The notes under the pieces are model-generated. The model worked only from the letters and a program-made list of their open reading frames with translations, searched no databases and was not told where the DNA came from. This document shows positions 53,899 through 62,041 of a stretch of DNA of 64,000 bases, piece by piece. The DNA lies in the NCBI RefSeq assembly GCF_947253065.1, contig NZ_CAMXWS010000004.1, positions 1 through 64,000 on the forward strand, written 5' to 3'. Numbering within the stretch: position 1 is the first letter of the stretch; each line of letters opens with the position of its first letter. The DNA is from an uncultured Corynebacterium sp. (GTDB lineage: Bacteria; Actinomycetota; Actinomycetes; Mycobacteriales; Mycobacteriaceae). The translations under genes were made by a program, and so were the position numbers.

Positions 53899-53919
53899 AT
53901 TTTTCGCCGCACAGCAGCT

Positions 53920-55161
53920 CTAGTTGGTTGGCTCCCACAGCGGGCTATCGTCCCGGAGGCGTGAAACTGCCGCGCCGGACAGGCGCCACGCCCGGGCAAC
54001 CAGGTCACGGTCTTCATCGGTGATCAGGTTGCCCATCAGTCGTGCCGCGGCTGGCATGAGGTAGCGGCCACCGAGGCCACGCAGCGCCAGTGGTCCTGCT
54101 GCAGGAAGGAACTGCGGGTAGGTCAAAACACGCGCGAGGGTGCGGGCGAGCACGAATGCTTCGCCGTATTTCCGACGTAGCTCAAAAGGCCATGCCAATG
54201 TCAGATCGGGCTGCTTGCCAGCAGAGGTGATCAGGTCGACGGCCATGATGGCGGTTTCCAGACCGTAGTCAATGCCCTCACCATTCAAGGGATTCACACA
54301 TGCGGCGGCATCACCAATGAGCATCCAGTTCGGGCCAGCGACATTGGATACCGCACCACCCATGGGCAGTAGGGCAGAGGTGATATTTTCCGGTTGGCCC
54401 AATTGCCATTCATCGCGAACCTGATCGGCGTACTGCACCAGCAGCTTCTTGGTGTTCACCTTCGCTGGGCGGGCATCGGTGGATAGAGCACCGCAGCCGA
54501 GGTTCACCGTTCCATCACCAAGCGGAAAGATCCACCCATAGCCCGGCTGGAGCACGTCAGCATCATCGCGCAGCTCCACGTGAGAGTGCATCCACGGTTC
54601 TTCGCTGAATGGGCTTGAGCAGTAGGAGCGTGCAGCGATTCCATAGACCTCGCCCCGGTGCCATTTCCGGCCGAGCTTTTTACCAAAAGGCGAGCGCACC
54701 CCATCGGCAACAATTACCCATTTCGCCTGCAGGGTGCCCTGTGGGGTGACTACACCGGTGATCTCACCACTATCACCGAATTCCGCGTCGGTAGCCGGGC
54801 AGTCATAGAAGATCTCGGCGCCGGCGGCGGAGGCGAGGTCGGCAAGTGCGGCGTCGAAAAGCGTGCGCGGTGACGCGGAACCTTCCGTGCCGTAATGCCC
54901 ATCCGGCCATGGAGCCGTGACGGAACCGCCGTAACCATGCAGCTTGAGCCCCTTGTTGCGGTAGGGCGGAAGCGCGGCGGAAAGCCCCAATTCTTGCAAG
55001 GCGTGCACGGCGCGCGGGGTCAGCCCATCGCCGCATGTTTTGTCGCGGCCAGCGGGTGTGGCATCAACAACAGCGACGCTAAAGCCAGCGCGGCGAGCAG
55101 CAATCGCGGCAGCGGAACCAGCAGGCCCCGCGCCGACAACGACGCACTCAAACGATTTCAT
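53920..55161 (-). CDS. Geranylgeranyl-reductase-family flavoprotein (MenJ-like)
   Basis: 413 aa FAD enzyme with N-terminal VVVGAGPAGSAAAIAARRAG, the DGVRSPFGKK segment and LIGDAAACVNPLNGEGIDYGLETA. In mycobacteria the homologue MenJ saturates one isoprene unit of menaquinone, and the location beside menG and the polyprenyl synthase fits this. Start ATG is 7 bases after CACAAT on the minus strand. Convergent with menG. Confidence 0.88.
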   Translation of the reverse strand: MKSFECVVVGAGPAGSAAAIAARRAGFSVAVVDATPAGRDKTCGDGLTPRAVHALQELGLSAALPPYRNKGLKLHGYGGSVTAPWPDGHYGTEGSASPRTLFDAALADLASAAGAEIFYDCPATDAEFGDSGEITGVVTPQGTLQAKWVIVADGVRSPFGKKLGRKWHRGEVYGIAARSYCSSPFSEEPWMHSHVELRDDADVLQPGYGWIFPLGDGTVNLGCGALSTDARPAKVNTKKLLVQYADQVRDEWQLGQPENITSALLPMGGAVSNVAGPNWMLIGDAAACVNPLNGEGIDYGLETAIMAVDLITSAGKQPDLTLAWPFELRRKYGEAFVLARTLARVLTYPQFLPAAGPLALRGLGGRYLMPAAARLMGNLITDEDRDLVARAWRLSGAAVSRLRDDSPLWEPTN

Positions 55162-55241
55162 CGAACATATTGTGCCAGATGACTTATGTGTGGACTACGG
55201 TAAAGGGGACGCCCACCCGTACGACCCCGCAAGGACGATAG

Positions 55242-56258
55242 ATGACCAACGGCACACCCACGTCGCCCGCTGTCGACAAGCAGCTCGACCTCGGCGATGA
55301 GGCCTTGGCGCAGCGTGTCACCGATGGGTTGAATCGGGTGGAAGAGCTCATGTTTGAGCGTCTCTCCGGCGGCGCGGACTTCCTCAGTGAACAGGTCACG
55401 CACCTGGCTAAGGCTGGTGGCAAGCGTTTCCGTCCGCTGATGGCTGTGTTGGCCAGTGAGTTCGGCCCCAACCCGCAGGCGGACAACGTGATTCGCGGCG
55501 CCGCGATCGTGGAGCTCGTTCACCTGGCCACGCTCTATCACGATGACGTGATGGATGAGGCAGCTAAGCGCCGTGGCGTGGAGTCCGCCAATTCGCGGTG
55601 GACGAACACAGTGGCCATCTTGTCCGGCGACTATTTGCTCGCTGAAGCGTCGCGTTTGATGAGTGAGATCGACACGGCTACCGTCCGTCACTTCGCGGAG
55701 ACATTCAGCGATCTTGTCACGGGTCAGATGCGCGAAACCGTCGGCGCACGTGGTGGCGACCCGATCGAGCACTACCTCGATGTCATCCGCGAGAAGACCG
55801 GTGTGCTCATTGCCTCTGCCGCGTATCTCGGTGCGACCCACTCGGGTGCGGACGAGAAGACGGTGCGCACCATGACCGAAGTCGGTGAAGCGATCGGCAT
55901 GGTCTTCCAGATCGTCGACGACATCATTGACATCTTCTCGGACACCGACCAGTCCGGAAAGACCCCGGGAACGGACCTCCGCGAGGGCGTATTCACCCTC
56001 CCGGTCCTCTACGCCATGCGCGACGAAGGGGAAGCGGGCAAGCAACTCCGCGAGCTGCTCACCGGACCGCTCACCGAAGATGCTGACGTGGAGCGCGCAC
56101 TCACTCTCATCGAGCAAACCGACGGCCGAAAGCGCGCGCTTGACGACGTCCACAGGTACCTCTCCATCGTCGACACCCACCTCGACACGCTGCCTGATGT
56201 TCCGGCGAATGCGGCGATGCGTCAGATCGCCCGCTACACGGTTGATCGTGTCGGCTAA
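55242..56258 (+). CDS. Polyprenyl diphosphate synthase
   Basis: 338 aa trans-prenyltransferase that makes the menaquinone side chain. First Asp-rich motif LYHDDVMDEA (DDxxD) and second QIVDDIIDIFSDTDQSGK are intact, with GGKRFRPLMAVL near the start. Chain length cannot be read safely. AAGGA lies before ATG. Often called ispB, hepT or grcC. Confidence 0.93.
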   Translation: MTNGTPTSPAVDKQLDLGDEALAQRVTDGLNRVEELMFERLSGGADFLSEQVTHLAKAGGKRFRPLMAVLASEFGPNPQADNVIRGAAIVELVHLATLYHDDVMDEAAKRRGVESANSRWTNTVAILSGDYLLAEASRLMSEIDTATVRHFAETFSDLVTGQMRETVGARGGDPIEHYLDVIREKTGVLIASAAYLGATHSGADEKTVRTMTEVGEAIGMVFQIVDDIIDIFSDTDQSGKTPGTDLREGVFTLPVLYAMRDEGEAGKQLRELLTGPLTEDADVERALTLIEQTDGRKRALDDVHRYLSIVDTHLDTLPDVPANAAMRQIARYTVDRVG

Positions 56259-56332
56259 ACAGTCCAAAATTAGCCCGTTAGCCTGCTGATTTGTAGTTTC
56301 TGTGACCGGCTGCTGTAGAGTAGTCCAAGCAC

Positions 56333-56418
56333 GCCAGGTTGCCCGAGCGGCCAAAGGGAGCGGACTGTAAATCCGCCGGCATTAGCCTTCAGAAGTTCGA
56401 ATCTTCTACCTGGCACCA
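56333..56418 (+). tRNA. tRNA-Tyr (GTA)
   Basis: Class II tRNA of 83 bases plus encoded CCA. Acceptor GCCAGGT / ACCTGGC, anticodon loop CTGTAAA with anticodon GTA, a long variable arm as expected for bacterial tRNA-Tyr, and a TTCGAAT T-loop. Confidence 0.96.
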
Positions 56419-56562
56419 CCAAATAACACGCACAGTGGATCTCACACGGTGCGTGTTTTTTCATTTCATGTTGGTGTCACTTTCATGTCGCAGCATGTTC
56501 AAAAATCGGGGCTATTTTCAAACGCGCACTGACAAGTTTTCGACGTTTTGAAGGAAGTTCCT

Positions 56563-58116
56563 GTGTCCCGTTCCCGTTTCCGCGCTGCGCTCGCTCTGCC
56601 TGCGACTGCTGCTCTTATCCTGTCTGGTTTCGCTGTTCCAGTTGCCGTTGCTGCTGATGCAACCTCATCGATCGTGATTAACGAGGTTGAGGCTAATGGC
56701 TCCCCGGACTGGGTTGAGCTGGCCAACACCAACCCGAACGAGGACATCGATATCTCCGGCTGGTCCATCTTGGACGATGATGATTCCCACGCTCCGATCG
56801 TCATTCCGGAGAACACGACAATCGAGTCCGGTGGCTACTACATCATCCACACCAAGAACCAGACTCCGGACGGCTCGGAAGGATTCGGGCTAGGGGGCAA
56901 GAAAGATCAGGTCCGCCTTTTTGACGCGAGCAAGAAGCTTATCGACGAAACCGCCTGGGACTTCCCCGATAAAGCCGATTCCACCTGGGGCCGTGTCCCT
57001 GACATGACCGGTGATTTCGCTATCACCGGCGAGGCCACCAAGCAGCTGAAGAACAAGGCTGCTGACAGTGAAGAAGAAACCCCGGACACCCCGGAAAAGC
57101 CAGTTGAACCGTGGCCGTACGACAATTCCTATGACATTGACCTTGGCGGCGATTTCGCCGGCGAGGACATGTCCGGCGTAGACTTCGATGAGAACGGTCG
57201 CGCATGGGTAGTGAACAATGGCTCCGGCAAGCTCTACGCCCTCGACTACAACGAGGCTGACAAGAAGTACACGCTCGCGGGTACCTGGACGCTGAAGTAC
57301 GCCGATGGAACGGGTGCCCTGGATACCGAGGGTGTCACGGTCGGCCCGGACGGCGCGATTTATGTGTCCACTGAGCGTAATAACGATGACAAGAAGGTCT
57401 CTCGTCCGTCCGTCCTCCGCTTTGAGGTTCAGGAGGGCGCGGAAGAGCTCAAAGCTACTCACGAGTGGAACCTGAAAGAGGTCGTCGGCGAGATCGAGGC
57501 GAACTCCGGCTTGGAAGCCATCGCTTACCTCCCGGAGCAGAAGCTCTTCGCAGTTGGTGTCGAGGCAGACGGCAAGGTTTACTTCCTCGATCTGAAGGAA
57601 GACGGCACCTTTGAACTCAAGCAGACCTACCAGTCGCCGTTTTCCGGCGTCATGGCGCTTGATTACCGCCAGCAGGACAAGCAGCTCCGCGTGCTTTGCG
57701 ACGAAGCCTGTGACGGTCAGTCCATCCTCCTGTCCCACAACGGCACTGAATTTGCCCCGGCATCTGAGATCCAGGCACGTCCGGCCGAGTTTGCCAACCT
57801 GGCTAACGAGGGCTTCGCATCGTTCACCTCGACTGGTGAATGCGTTGACGGCAAGGCCGCGGAGACTACTCGTTTCCTCTGGGCTGACGATGGTGTGGCC
57901 GACGGTATCTCACTGCGCGGTGCGCAGGATACGAAGACCGTTGATTGTTCTGATGGCGCAAACAGTAGCTCTTCCAGTGAAAATGCCAATGTCGGTGTCA
58001 TCGTCGGTGCTGTCTTCGGAGCAGTGTTGGCCTTCATTGCAGGCGTGCTGTCCGCTGCTCCCATTGCAAAGTGGGCGAAGGATAACCTCAATCTGGACAT
58101 CAAGCTGCCGTTCTAG
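56563..58116 (+). CDS. Secreted lamin-tail domain protein with SdiA-regulated-like propeller
   Basis: 517 aa. Signal peptide (about residues 1-32, ending VAVAADA), then a lamin-tail domain (SIVINEVEANGSPDWVELANTN, about 38-145), a linker, a beta-propeller-like region resembling SdiA-regulated/esterase-like phytase domains (about 190-440), and a Ser-rich stretch plus C-terminal hydrophobic segment (VGVIVGAVFGAVLAFIAGVL). Probably anchored to the cell surface. GTG 56563 with AAGGAAG 5 bases upstream. Function unknown; a CGTCGATAAGC word is at 56937-56947. Confidence 0.8.
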   Translation: MSRSRFRAALALPATAALILSGFAVPVAVAADATSSIVINEVEANGSPDWVELANTNPNEDIDISGWSILDDDDSHAPIVIPENTTIESGGYYIIHTKNQTPDGSEGFGLGGKKDQVRLFDASKKLIDETAWDFPDKADSTWGRVPDMTGDFAITGEATKQLKNKAADSEEETPDTPEKPVEPWPYDNSYDIDLGGDFAGEDMSGVDFDENGRAWVVNNGSGKLYALDYNEADKKYTLAGTWTLKYADGTGALDTEGVTVGPDGAIYVSTERNNDDKKVSRPSVLRFEVQEGAEELKATHEWNLKEVVGEIEANSGLEAIAYLPEQKLFAVGVEADGKVYFLDLKEDGTFELKQTYQSPFSGVMALDYRQQDKQLRVLCDEACDGQSILLSHNGTEFAPASEIQARPAEFANLANEGFASFTSTGECVDGKAAETTRFLWADDGVADGISLRGAQDTKTVDCSDGANSSSSSENANVGVIVGAVFGAVLAFIAGVLSAAPIAKWAKDNLNLDIKLPF

Positions 58117-58151
58117 CTGGTGAACAGGCGTTTTAAGCCAATTGGGCTGAT

Positions 58152-58190
58152 CCCTTTTTCGTTCATTTTTTGAGGGCGAAAAAGGGTTTC
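58152..58190 (+). terminator. Terminator after the lamin-tail gene
   Basis: A 10-bp perfect stem CCCTTTTTCG / CGAAAAAGGG with a 15-base loop, followed by TTTCTAT. Confidence 0.8.
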
Positions 58191-58319
58191 TATAGCGCAC
58201 GTTATAAGCGTTATAGAAGCACTGAAAACGCGCATTAGCCTGGCGATTTGTGTCGAACGTATAAGACGGGTTAATCTTTCAAAGGCTTCAAACGAGCGGG
58301 TAACGCTTAAGAGGCTTAA
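58191..58319 (+). other. Leader region of the Thr-Met-Trp tRNA cluster
   Basis: About 130 bases without an ORF. It contains tandem and inverted CGTTATA-like words (near 58191-58217) that may form part of the tRNA promoter. No clear -35/-10 pair can be fixed. Confidence 0.35.
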
Positions 58320-58392
58320 GCCCCCTTAGCTCAGTCGGCAGAGCGTCTCCATGGTAAGGAGAAGGTCAACAGTTCGATTCTGTTAGGGGGCT
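58320..58392 (+). tRNA. tRNA-Thr (GGT)
   Basis: 73 bases. Acceptor GCCCCCT / AGGGGGC, D stem GCTC/GAGC, anticodon stem TCTCC/GGAGA around loop ATGGTAA giving anticodon GGT, T stem ACAG/CTGT. CCA is not encoded. Confidence 0.94.
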
Positions 58393-58421
58393 CTGTTGTT
58401 TGCTGGCGACAGCGAACACAT

Positions 58422-58493
58422 GGCGGTGTAGCTCAGTGGTAGAGCAAGCGACTCATAATCGCTGTGTCGAGAGTTCAATTCTCTCCATCGCTA
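58422..58493 (+). tRNA. tRNA-Met (CAT), elongator type
   Basis: 72 bases. Acceptor GGCGGTG / CATCGCT with wobble pairs, anticodon stem AGCGA/TCGCT with loop CTCATAA. It lacks the three G-C pairs of the initiator anticodon stem, so it is an elongator or possibly a lysidine-modified Ile tRNA; the gene order matches tRNA-Met before tRNA-Trp and secE. Confidence 0.9.
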
Positions 58494-58628
58494 CTCATCT
58501 CACCGGTGTTTTCACCGGCAAGATGTGCTCACCCTCACCGGGAACCACCTAGGTGCCGTGGTAGGGTTGGCGTACTGTCAGCCGGGCAGTCCGAGAAATC
58601 GGGCGTCGGCAGTGAAAGCAGTGCACCT

Positions 58629-58704
58629 AGGGGCGTGGCGCAATTGGTAGCGCAACGGTCTCCAAAACCGTAGGTTGCAGGTTCGAGTCCTGTCGCCCCT
58701 GCCA
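58629..58704 (+). tRNA. tRNA-Trp (CCA)
   Basis: 73 bases plus encoded CCA. Acceptor AGGGGCG / CGCCCCT, anticodon loop CTCCAAA with anticodon CCA, T stem GCAGG/CCTGT. It lies 24 bases before secE, the usual actinobacterial order. Confidence 0.96.
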
Positions 58705-58727
58705 AATAGACCAAGTCGAGGAGAGCT

Positions 58728-59051
58728 GTGACTGATAACCAGCCTGGACGGAATACCGCTAAGCCGACCGGCAAGCGCCAGCGCAGTGGCGCTAGCTCCG
58801 TCACCTCTGATTCGTATGAAGCGAAGCGCGTCGATAAGACCGCCGCTGAGGACAATGACAAGCCGGGCAATGGCGTGGCCGCATTCCCTGGCGAAGTTGT
58901 TGGCGAAATGCGCAAGGTCGTCTGGCCGACCAGCAAGCAGATGCTCAACTACACCCTCATCGTGTTTGGCTTCCTGATTGTTCTCACCGCACTCGTGTGG
59001 GGCGTCGACCAGGGGGCAGCCTGGGTAGTTGAAAAGGTGCTAGTGCCTTAG
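58728..59051 (+). CDS. secE: Preprotein translocase subunit SecE
   Basis: 107 aa. A hydrophilic N-terminus leads to the SecE signature FPGEVVGEMRKVVWPTSKQMLNYTLIVFGFLIVLTALVWGVDQGA with one membrane helix. It stabilises SecY in the Sec translocon. GTG start with GAGGAGAG upstream. Confidence 0.97.
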   Translation: MTDNQPGRNTAKPTGKRQRSGASSVTSDSYEAKRVDKTAAEDNDKPGNGVAAFPGEVVGEMRKVVWPTSKQMLNYTLIVFGFLIVLTALVWGVDQGAAWVVEKVLVP

Positions 59052-59115
59052 GCTATAATCGCGCTTACGAGAAAATATCCCGCCGCCCAGACACTGGGTA
59101 AGGCGGGATCAGTTT
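59029..59115 (+). promoter_or_regulatory. nusG promoter followed at once by a terminator-like hairpin
   Basis: TTGAAA (59029-59034) and a perfect TATAAT (59054-59059) with a 19-bp spacer give a predicted start near 59066. Ten bases later comes a hairpin (59077-59109: ATCCCGCC, CCCAG, loop ACA, CTGGG, GGCGGGAT) followed by CAGTTTTT. The hairpin could terminate secE transcripts, attenuate nusG, or both. Confidence 0.7.
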
Positions 59116-59217
59116 TTCGCCCGGCAGGTAAGCTGGGCAACCATTAGGACGAGAACACCACTAAACATGCGCGCCAGTTTTTCGACATCGGCGCGTGCCC
59201 GACTTCAAGGAGCGGAA

Positions 59218-60126
59218 ATGGCCGAGGATAACGAGTTCAGCGTAGAAGCCAACGAAGCTGAAATGGTCGCCGAGGGCGGCGCCGTGCAGGAGTCCACTGA
59301 CCCGGAAGTCACCGAAGCAGACGCGACTGAAAACACAGCTGATGCTCCCGACACCACAGAGCTCCAGAGCGAGGAAATGGTAGCCGAGGGCGATGTTTCT
59401 GAGTCCGATGCCAAGGATGAACCTGCAGCTGATCCGGAAGCTGCACTGGCTGCAGAGCCGGAGGAGAGCGCTGACGCTGAATACAAGGCTCGCCTGCGCA
59501 AGTACACACGCGAGCTGAAGAAGTTGCCGGGCCAGTGGTACATCATCCAGTCCTACTCGGGCTACGAGAACAAGGTGAAGACCAACCTGGACATGCGTAT
59601 CCAGACCCTTGAGGTTGAGGACTCCATCTACGACGTCGTCGTCCCGATCGAGCAGGCACTCGAACTCAAGGATGGCAAGAAGAAGCTGGTCAAGCGCAAG
59701 CTGCTGCCGGGCTACGTCCTTGTCCGCATGGATCTTAACGACGCGGCGTGGTCCGTTGTCCGCGAGACCCCGGGCGTGACCTCGTTTGTTGGTAACGAGG
59801 GCAATGCAACCCCGGTCAAGCACCGCGACGTTGCTAAATTCCTCATGCCGAAGGAACCGAAGGTCGAGGATGACCTGTCCAAGACCGATGCGAATGCCGA
59901 GGGCGAGACCGTCGTGGCAATGCCGGAAGAAGAGGCAAAGCCAAAGGTCGCTCACGACTTCGAGGTCGGCGAGGCAGTCACCATTCTCTCCGGTGCACTC
60001 GCCAGCGTGTCCGCAACCATCAACGAGATCGATCCGGAGACCGGCAAGATCCAGGCACTCGTGTCCATCTTTGGTCGTGAGACCCCGGTCGAGCTCACTG
60101 CCGATCAGATCGAACGCATCATGTAG
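59218..60126 (+). CDS. nusG: Transcription termination/antitermination factor NusG
   Basis: 302 aa. The first about 95 residues are an acidic Glu/Asp/Ala-rich extension found in actinobacterial NusG. The NGN domain begins QWYIIQSYSGYENKVKTNLDMRI and contains RKLLPGYVLVRMDLND; the C-terminal KOW domain is VGEAVTILSGALASVSATINEID. ATG 59218 has AAGGAG 5 bases upstream and is chosen over ATG 59167. Confidence 0.96.
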   Translation: MAEDNEFSVEANEAEMVAEGGAVQESTDPEVTEADATENTADAPDTTELQSEEMVAEGDVSESDAKDEPAADPEAALAAEPEESADAEYKARLRKYTRELKKLPGQWYIIQSYSGYENKVKTNLDMRIQTLEVEDSIYDVVVPIEQALELKDGKKKLVKRKLLPGYVLVRMDLNDAAWSVVRETPGVTSFVGNEGNATPVKHRDVAKFLMPKEPKVEDDLSKTDANAEGETVVAMPEEEAKPKVAHDFEVGEAVTILSGALASVSATINEIDPETGKIQALVSIFGRETPVELTADQIERIM

Positions 60127-60148
60127 CGTTCCGCTCCCTAAACGCATG

Positions 60149-60175
60149 AAGACCCGGCTCCGGCTGGGTCTTTTG
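60149..60175 (+). terminator. Terminator after nusG
   Basis: AAGACCC-GGC / GCTGGGTCTT hairpin with a short loop and a following TTTT, just past the nusG stop. Confidence 0.8.
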
Positions 60176-60353
60176 CGATTTGAGCTAGTGGGCAGAAGTG
60201 ACATACACTTATCGATCGTGCCTGCCACAGGTAGGTGCGTGAAAACGTTTGTCCCCGGTGGCTGCGTCGATAAGCGAAATGCTTGTACGTGGCATCCGGA
60301 AGGCCCAGTTATTCATCGTGGCTTGGGCCTGTACCTAGGAAAGAGGTAATCCG
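60176..60353 (+). promoter_or_regulatory. rplK leader region
   Basis: About 180 bases between the nusG terminator and rplK, which must hold the rplKA promoter and mRNA leader. One intergenic copy of CGTCGATAAGC lies at 60265-60275. AAAGAGG is the ribosome-binding site of rplK. A -10 could be TACACT near 60204, but this is not firm. Confidence 0.5.
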
Positions 60354-60782
60354 ATGGCTAAGAAGAAGGTCACCGGCCTGATCAAACTGCAGATCGAGGC
60401 TGGTATGGCTAACCCGGCACCGCCGGTCGGTCCGGCCCTCGGTGCACACGGCGTCAACATCGTCGAGTTCACCAAGGCATACAACGCTGCGACCGAGTCC
60501 ATGCGCGGCAACATCATCCCGGTGGAGATCACCGTCTACGAAGACCGCTCCTTCGACTTCATCCTGAAGTCCCCACCGGCTGCGAAGCTGCTGCTCAAGG
60601 CTGCTGGTATCCAGAAGGGCTCCGGCGTTCCGCACACTGACAAGGTCGGCTCTGTGACCTGGGACCAGTGCAAGGAAATCGCTGAGACCAAGAAGAATGA
60701 CCTCAACGCTCGTGACATCGAGGCAGGCGCCGCCATCATCGCCGGCACCGCTCGCTCCATGGGCATCGAAGTGAAGAAGTAA
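60354..60782 (+). CDS. rplK: 50S ribosomal protein L11
   Basis: 142 aa. It starts [37 protein letters not shown], the classic L11 N-terminal proline-rich region, and ends with the rRNA-binding domain. Component of the GTPase-associated centre and the stringent response. Confidence 0.98.
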   Translation: MAKKKVTGLIKLQIEAGMANPAPPVGPALGAHGVNIVEFTKAYNAATESMRGNIIPVEITVYEDRSFDFILKSPPAAKLLLKAAGIQKGSGVPHTDKVGSVTWDQCKEIAETKKNDLNARDIEAGAAIIAGTARSMGIEVKK

Positions 60783-60900
60783 AACACCTTCACCTCATCG
60801 GCGGGGCGCACATGTACCTCGCCCGTGGAAGGGTCTGGTCTGACCCGCACCACAATTCCAACTACTGACACGTCAGTATCTGACAAGTAAGGAAAACAAA

Positions 60901-61611
60901 ATGGCCAAGAAGCACTCCAAGGCTTATGCCGAGAAGCTGGCAAAGGTTGACCGCGAGAAGGTCTACACCCCGCTCGAGGCAGTCAAGCTGGCTAAGGAAA
61001 CCGCATCCGACAAGTACGATTCGACCATCGACGTTGCAATGCGTCTGTCCGTCGACCCGCGCAAGGCTGACCAGCTGGTCCGCGGCACCGTCAACCTGCC
61101 GAACGGCACCGGTAAGACCGTCCGCGTTGCAGTCTTCGCTGAGGGCGAGAACGCTACCAAGGCTCAGGAAGCTGGCGCTGACATCGTCGGTTCCGACGAG
61201 CTGATCGAGCAGATCAACGCAGGCAACATCGACTTCGACGTTGCAATTGCTACCCCGGATCAGATGGCTAAGGTCGGTCGCGTTGCTCGCGTCCTCGGCC
61301 CGCGTGGTCTGATGCCGAACCCGAAGACCGGCACCGTCACCCCGGATGTGGCAAAGGCTGTCTCCGAGTCCAAGGGCGGCAAGATCGCCTTCCGCGTGGA
61401 CAAGGCTTCCAACCTCCACGCTCTGATCGGCAAGGCATCCTTCACCCCGGAGCAGCTCGCTGAGAACTACGGCGCTCTCCTGGACGAGGTGCTGCGTCTC
61501 AAGCCGGCATCCGCCAAGGGCATCTACCTGAAGAAGGTCACCGTCTCTGCAACCCAGGGCCCTGGCGTTCCGGTGGACACCCACGTGCAGAAGAACTACA
61601 CCGAGGCGTAA
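60901..61611 (+). CDS. rplA: 50S ribosomal protein L1
   Basis: 236 aa. Contains [33 protein letters not shown], the L1 signature. L1 forms the L1 stalk and in many bacteria represses its own operon by binding the leader. The 118-base gap after rplK contains a 14-base palindrome ACTGACACGTCAGT at 60864-60877. AAGGA precedes the ATG. Confidence 0.98.
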   Translation: MAKKHSKAYAEKLAKVDREKVYTPLEAVKLAKETASDKYDSTIDVAMRLSVDPRKADQLVRGTVNLPNGTGKTVRVAVFAEGENATKAQEAGADIVGSDELIEQINAGNIDFDVAIATPDQMAKVGRVARVLGPRGLMPNPKTGTVTPDVAKAVSESKGGKIAFRVDKASNLHALIGKASFTPEQLAENYGALLDEVLRLKPASAKGIYLKKVTVSATQGPGVPVDTHVQKNYTEA

Positions 61612-61651
61612 ATGGTGTGAGGCGTAAGCCTCCTATTTACCTCGTGCATTT

Positions 61652-61675
61652 GACCCCGCTTCGGCGGGGTCTTTT
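61652..61675 (+). terminator. Terminator after rplA
   Basis: An 8-bp GC-rich stem GACCCCGC / GCGGGGTC closed by a TTCG tetraloop and followed by TTTT. Confidence 0.92.
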
Positions 61676-61771
61676 GCTTTGGTGGCTTTATGCTAGGGGT
61701 CATCCCAATGTCTGCCGGAAGGCTGGTGCGTGTGGGGTCGGTATCGGAATGGAACCGATTGCGACTCCGTG

Positions 61772-61800
61772 CCGTCTAACTATGTAGACGGAAGGGGGGG
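61772..61800 (+). promoter_or_regulatory. Hairpin and strong ribosome-binding site before the E3-type toxin
   Basis: CCGTCTA-ACTATG-TAGACGG forms a 7-bp hairpin ending at 61791, and GGAAGGGGGGG (61790-61800) overlaps its last bases and runs up to TTG 61805. A smaller inverted repeat (ATCGG / CCGAT) lies at about 61744-61759. The layout suggests control of toxin translation. Confidence 0.45.
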
Positions 61801-61804
61801 CGTT

Positions 61805-62041
61805 TTGGCCGCGAGTTATATTCCTCGACCGAGGAAAAGCTTTGTCAACAGTTTGGAAAAAGTCCGCGGGCGTGGTGCACCTCGTTGGAGGGACCGGAAC
61901 GCCAAACGTATTTTTGAGTATGACCCCTTGCATGGACATATTGAGGGCTATAACCTGCAAGGAAAGCACATTGGAGTGTTTGACGTGATCTCAGGCGAAC
62001 TAATTGGCCCGGCAGTGAAAGGGAGGAGGATCGATGTTTAA
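61805..62041 (+). CDS. Stand-alone colicin E3-type ribonuclease toxin
   Basis: 78 aa from TTG 61805; GTG 61730 would add 25 residues. The core RWRDRNAKRIFEYDPLHG...EGYNLQGKHIGVFD closely resembles the C-terminal rRNase domain of colicin E3, which cuts 16S rRNA in the decoding centre. Asp40, His43, Glu47 and Arg75 have the same spacing (3, 4, 28) as the colicin E3 catalytic residues Asp510, His513, Glu517 and Arg545. No translocation, receptor, WXG or signal domain is attached. An acidic small gene overlaps its 3' end, so it looks like a toxin-antidote pair. Confidence 0.82.
   Translation: MAASYIPRPRKSFVNSLEKVRGRGAPRWRDRNAKRIFEYDPLHGHIEGYNLQGKHIGVFDVISGELIGPAVKGRRIDV

Larger units (their letters stand above)
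6982..60275. repeat. Dispersed 11-mer CGTCGATAAGC, 12 exact copies
   Basis: Plus-strand copies start at 6982, 13222, 14632, 24940, 29798, 51413 and 60265. Minus-strand copies (GCTTATCGACG) start at 9200, 12280, 19688, 26721 and 56937. Eleven are inside genes, in three different reading frames relative to codons, and one is in the rplK leader. Near matches are at 58829 and 32359. None is exact between 29.8 and 51.4 kb. This entry marks the set, not a continuous element. Confidence 0.85.

Noticed and set aside
58422..58493. Initiator tRNA-fMet
   Set aside because: The anticodon stem is AGCGA/TCGCT without the three consecutive G-C pairs of initiators.
59167..59217. Longer nusG start at ATG 59167
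   Set aside because: ATG 59218 has AAGGAG at good spacing and begins the MAEDNEF sequence expected of the acidic NusG extension; the extra 17 residues look non-coding.
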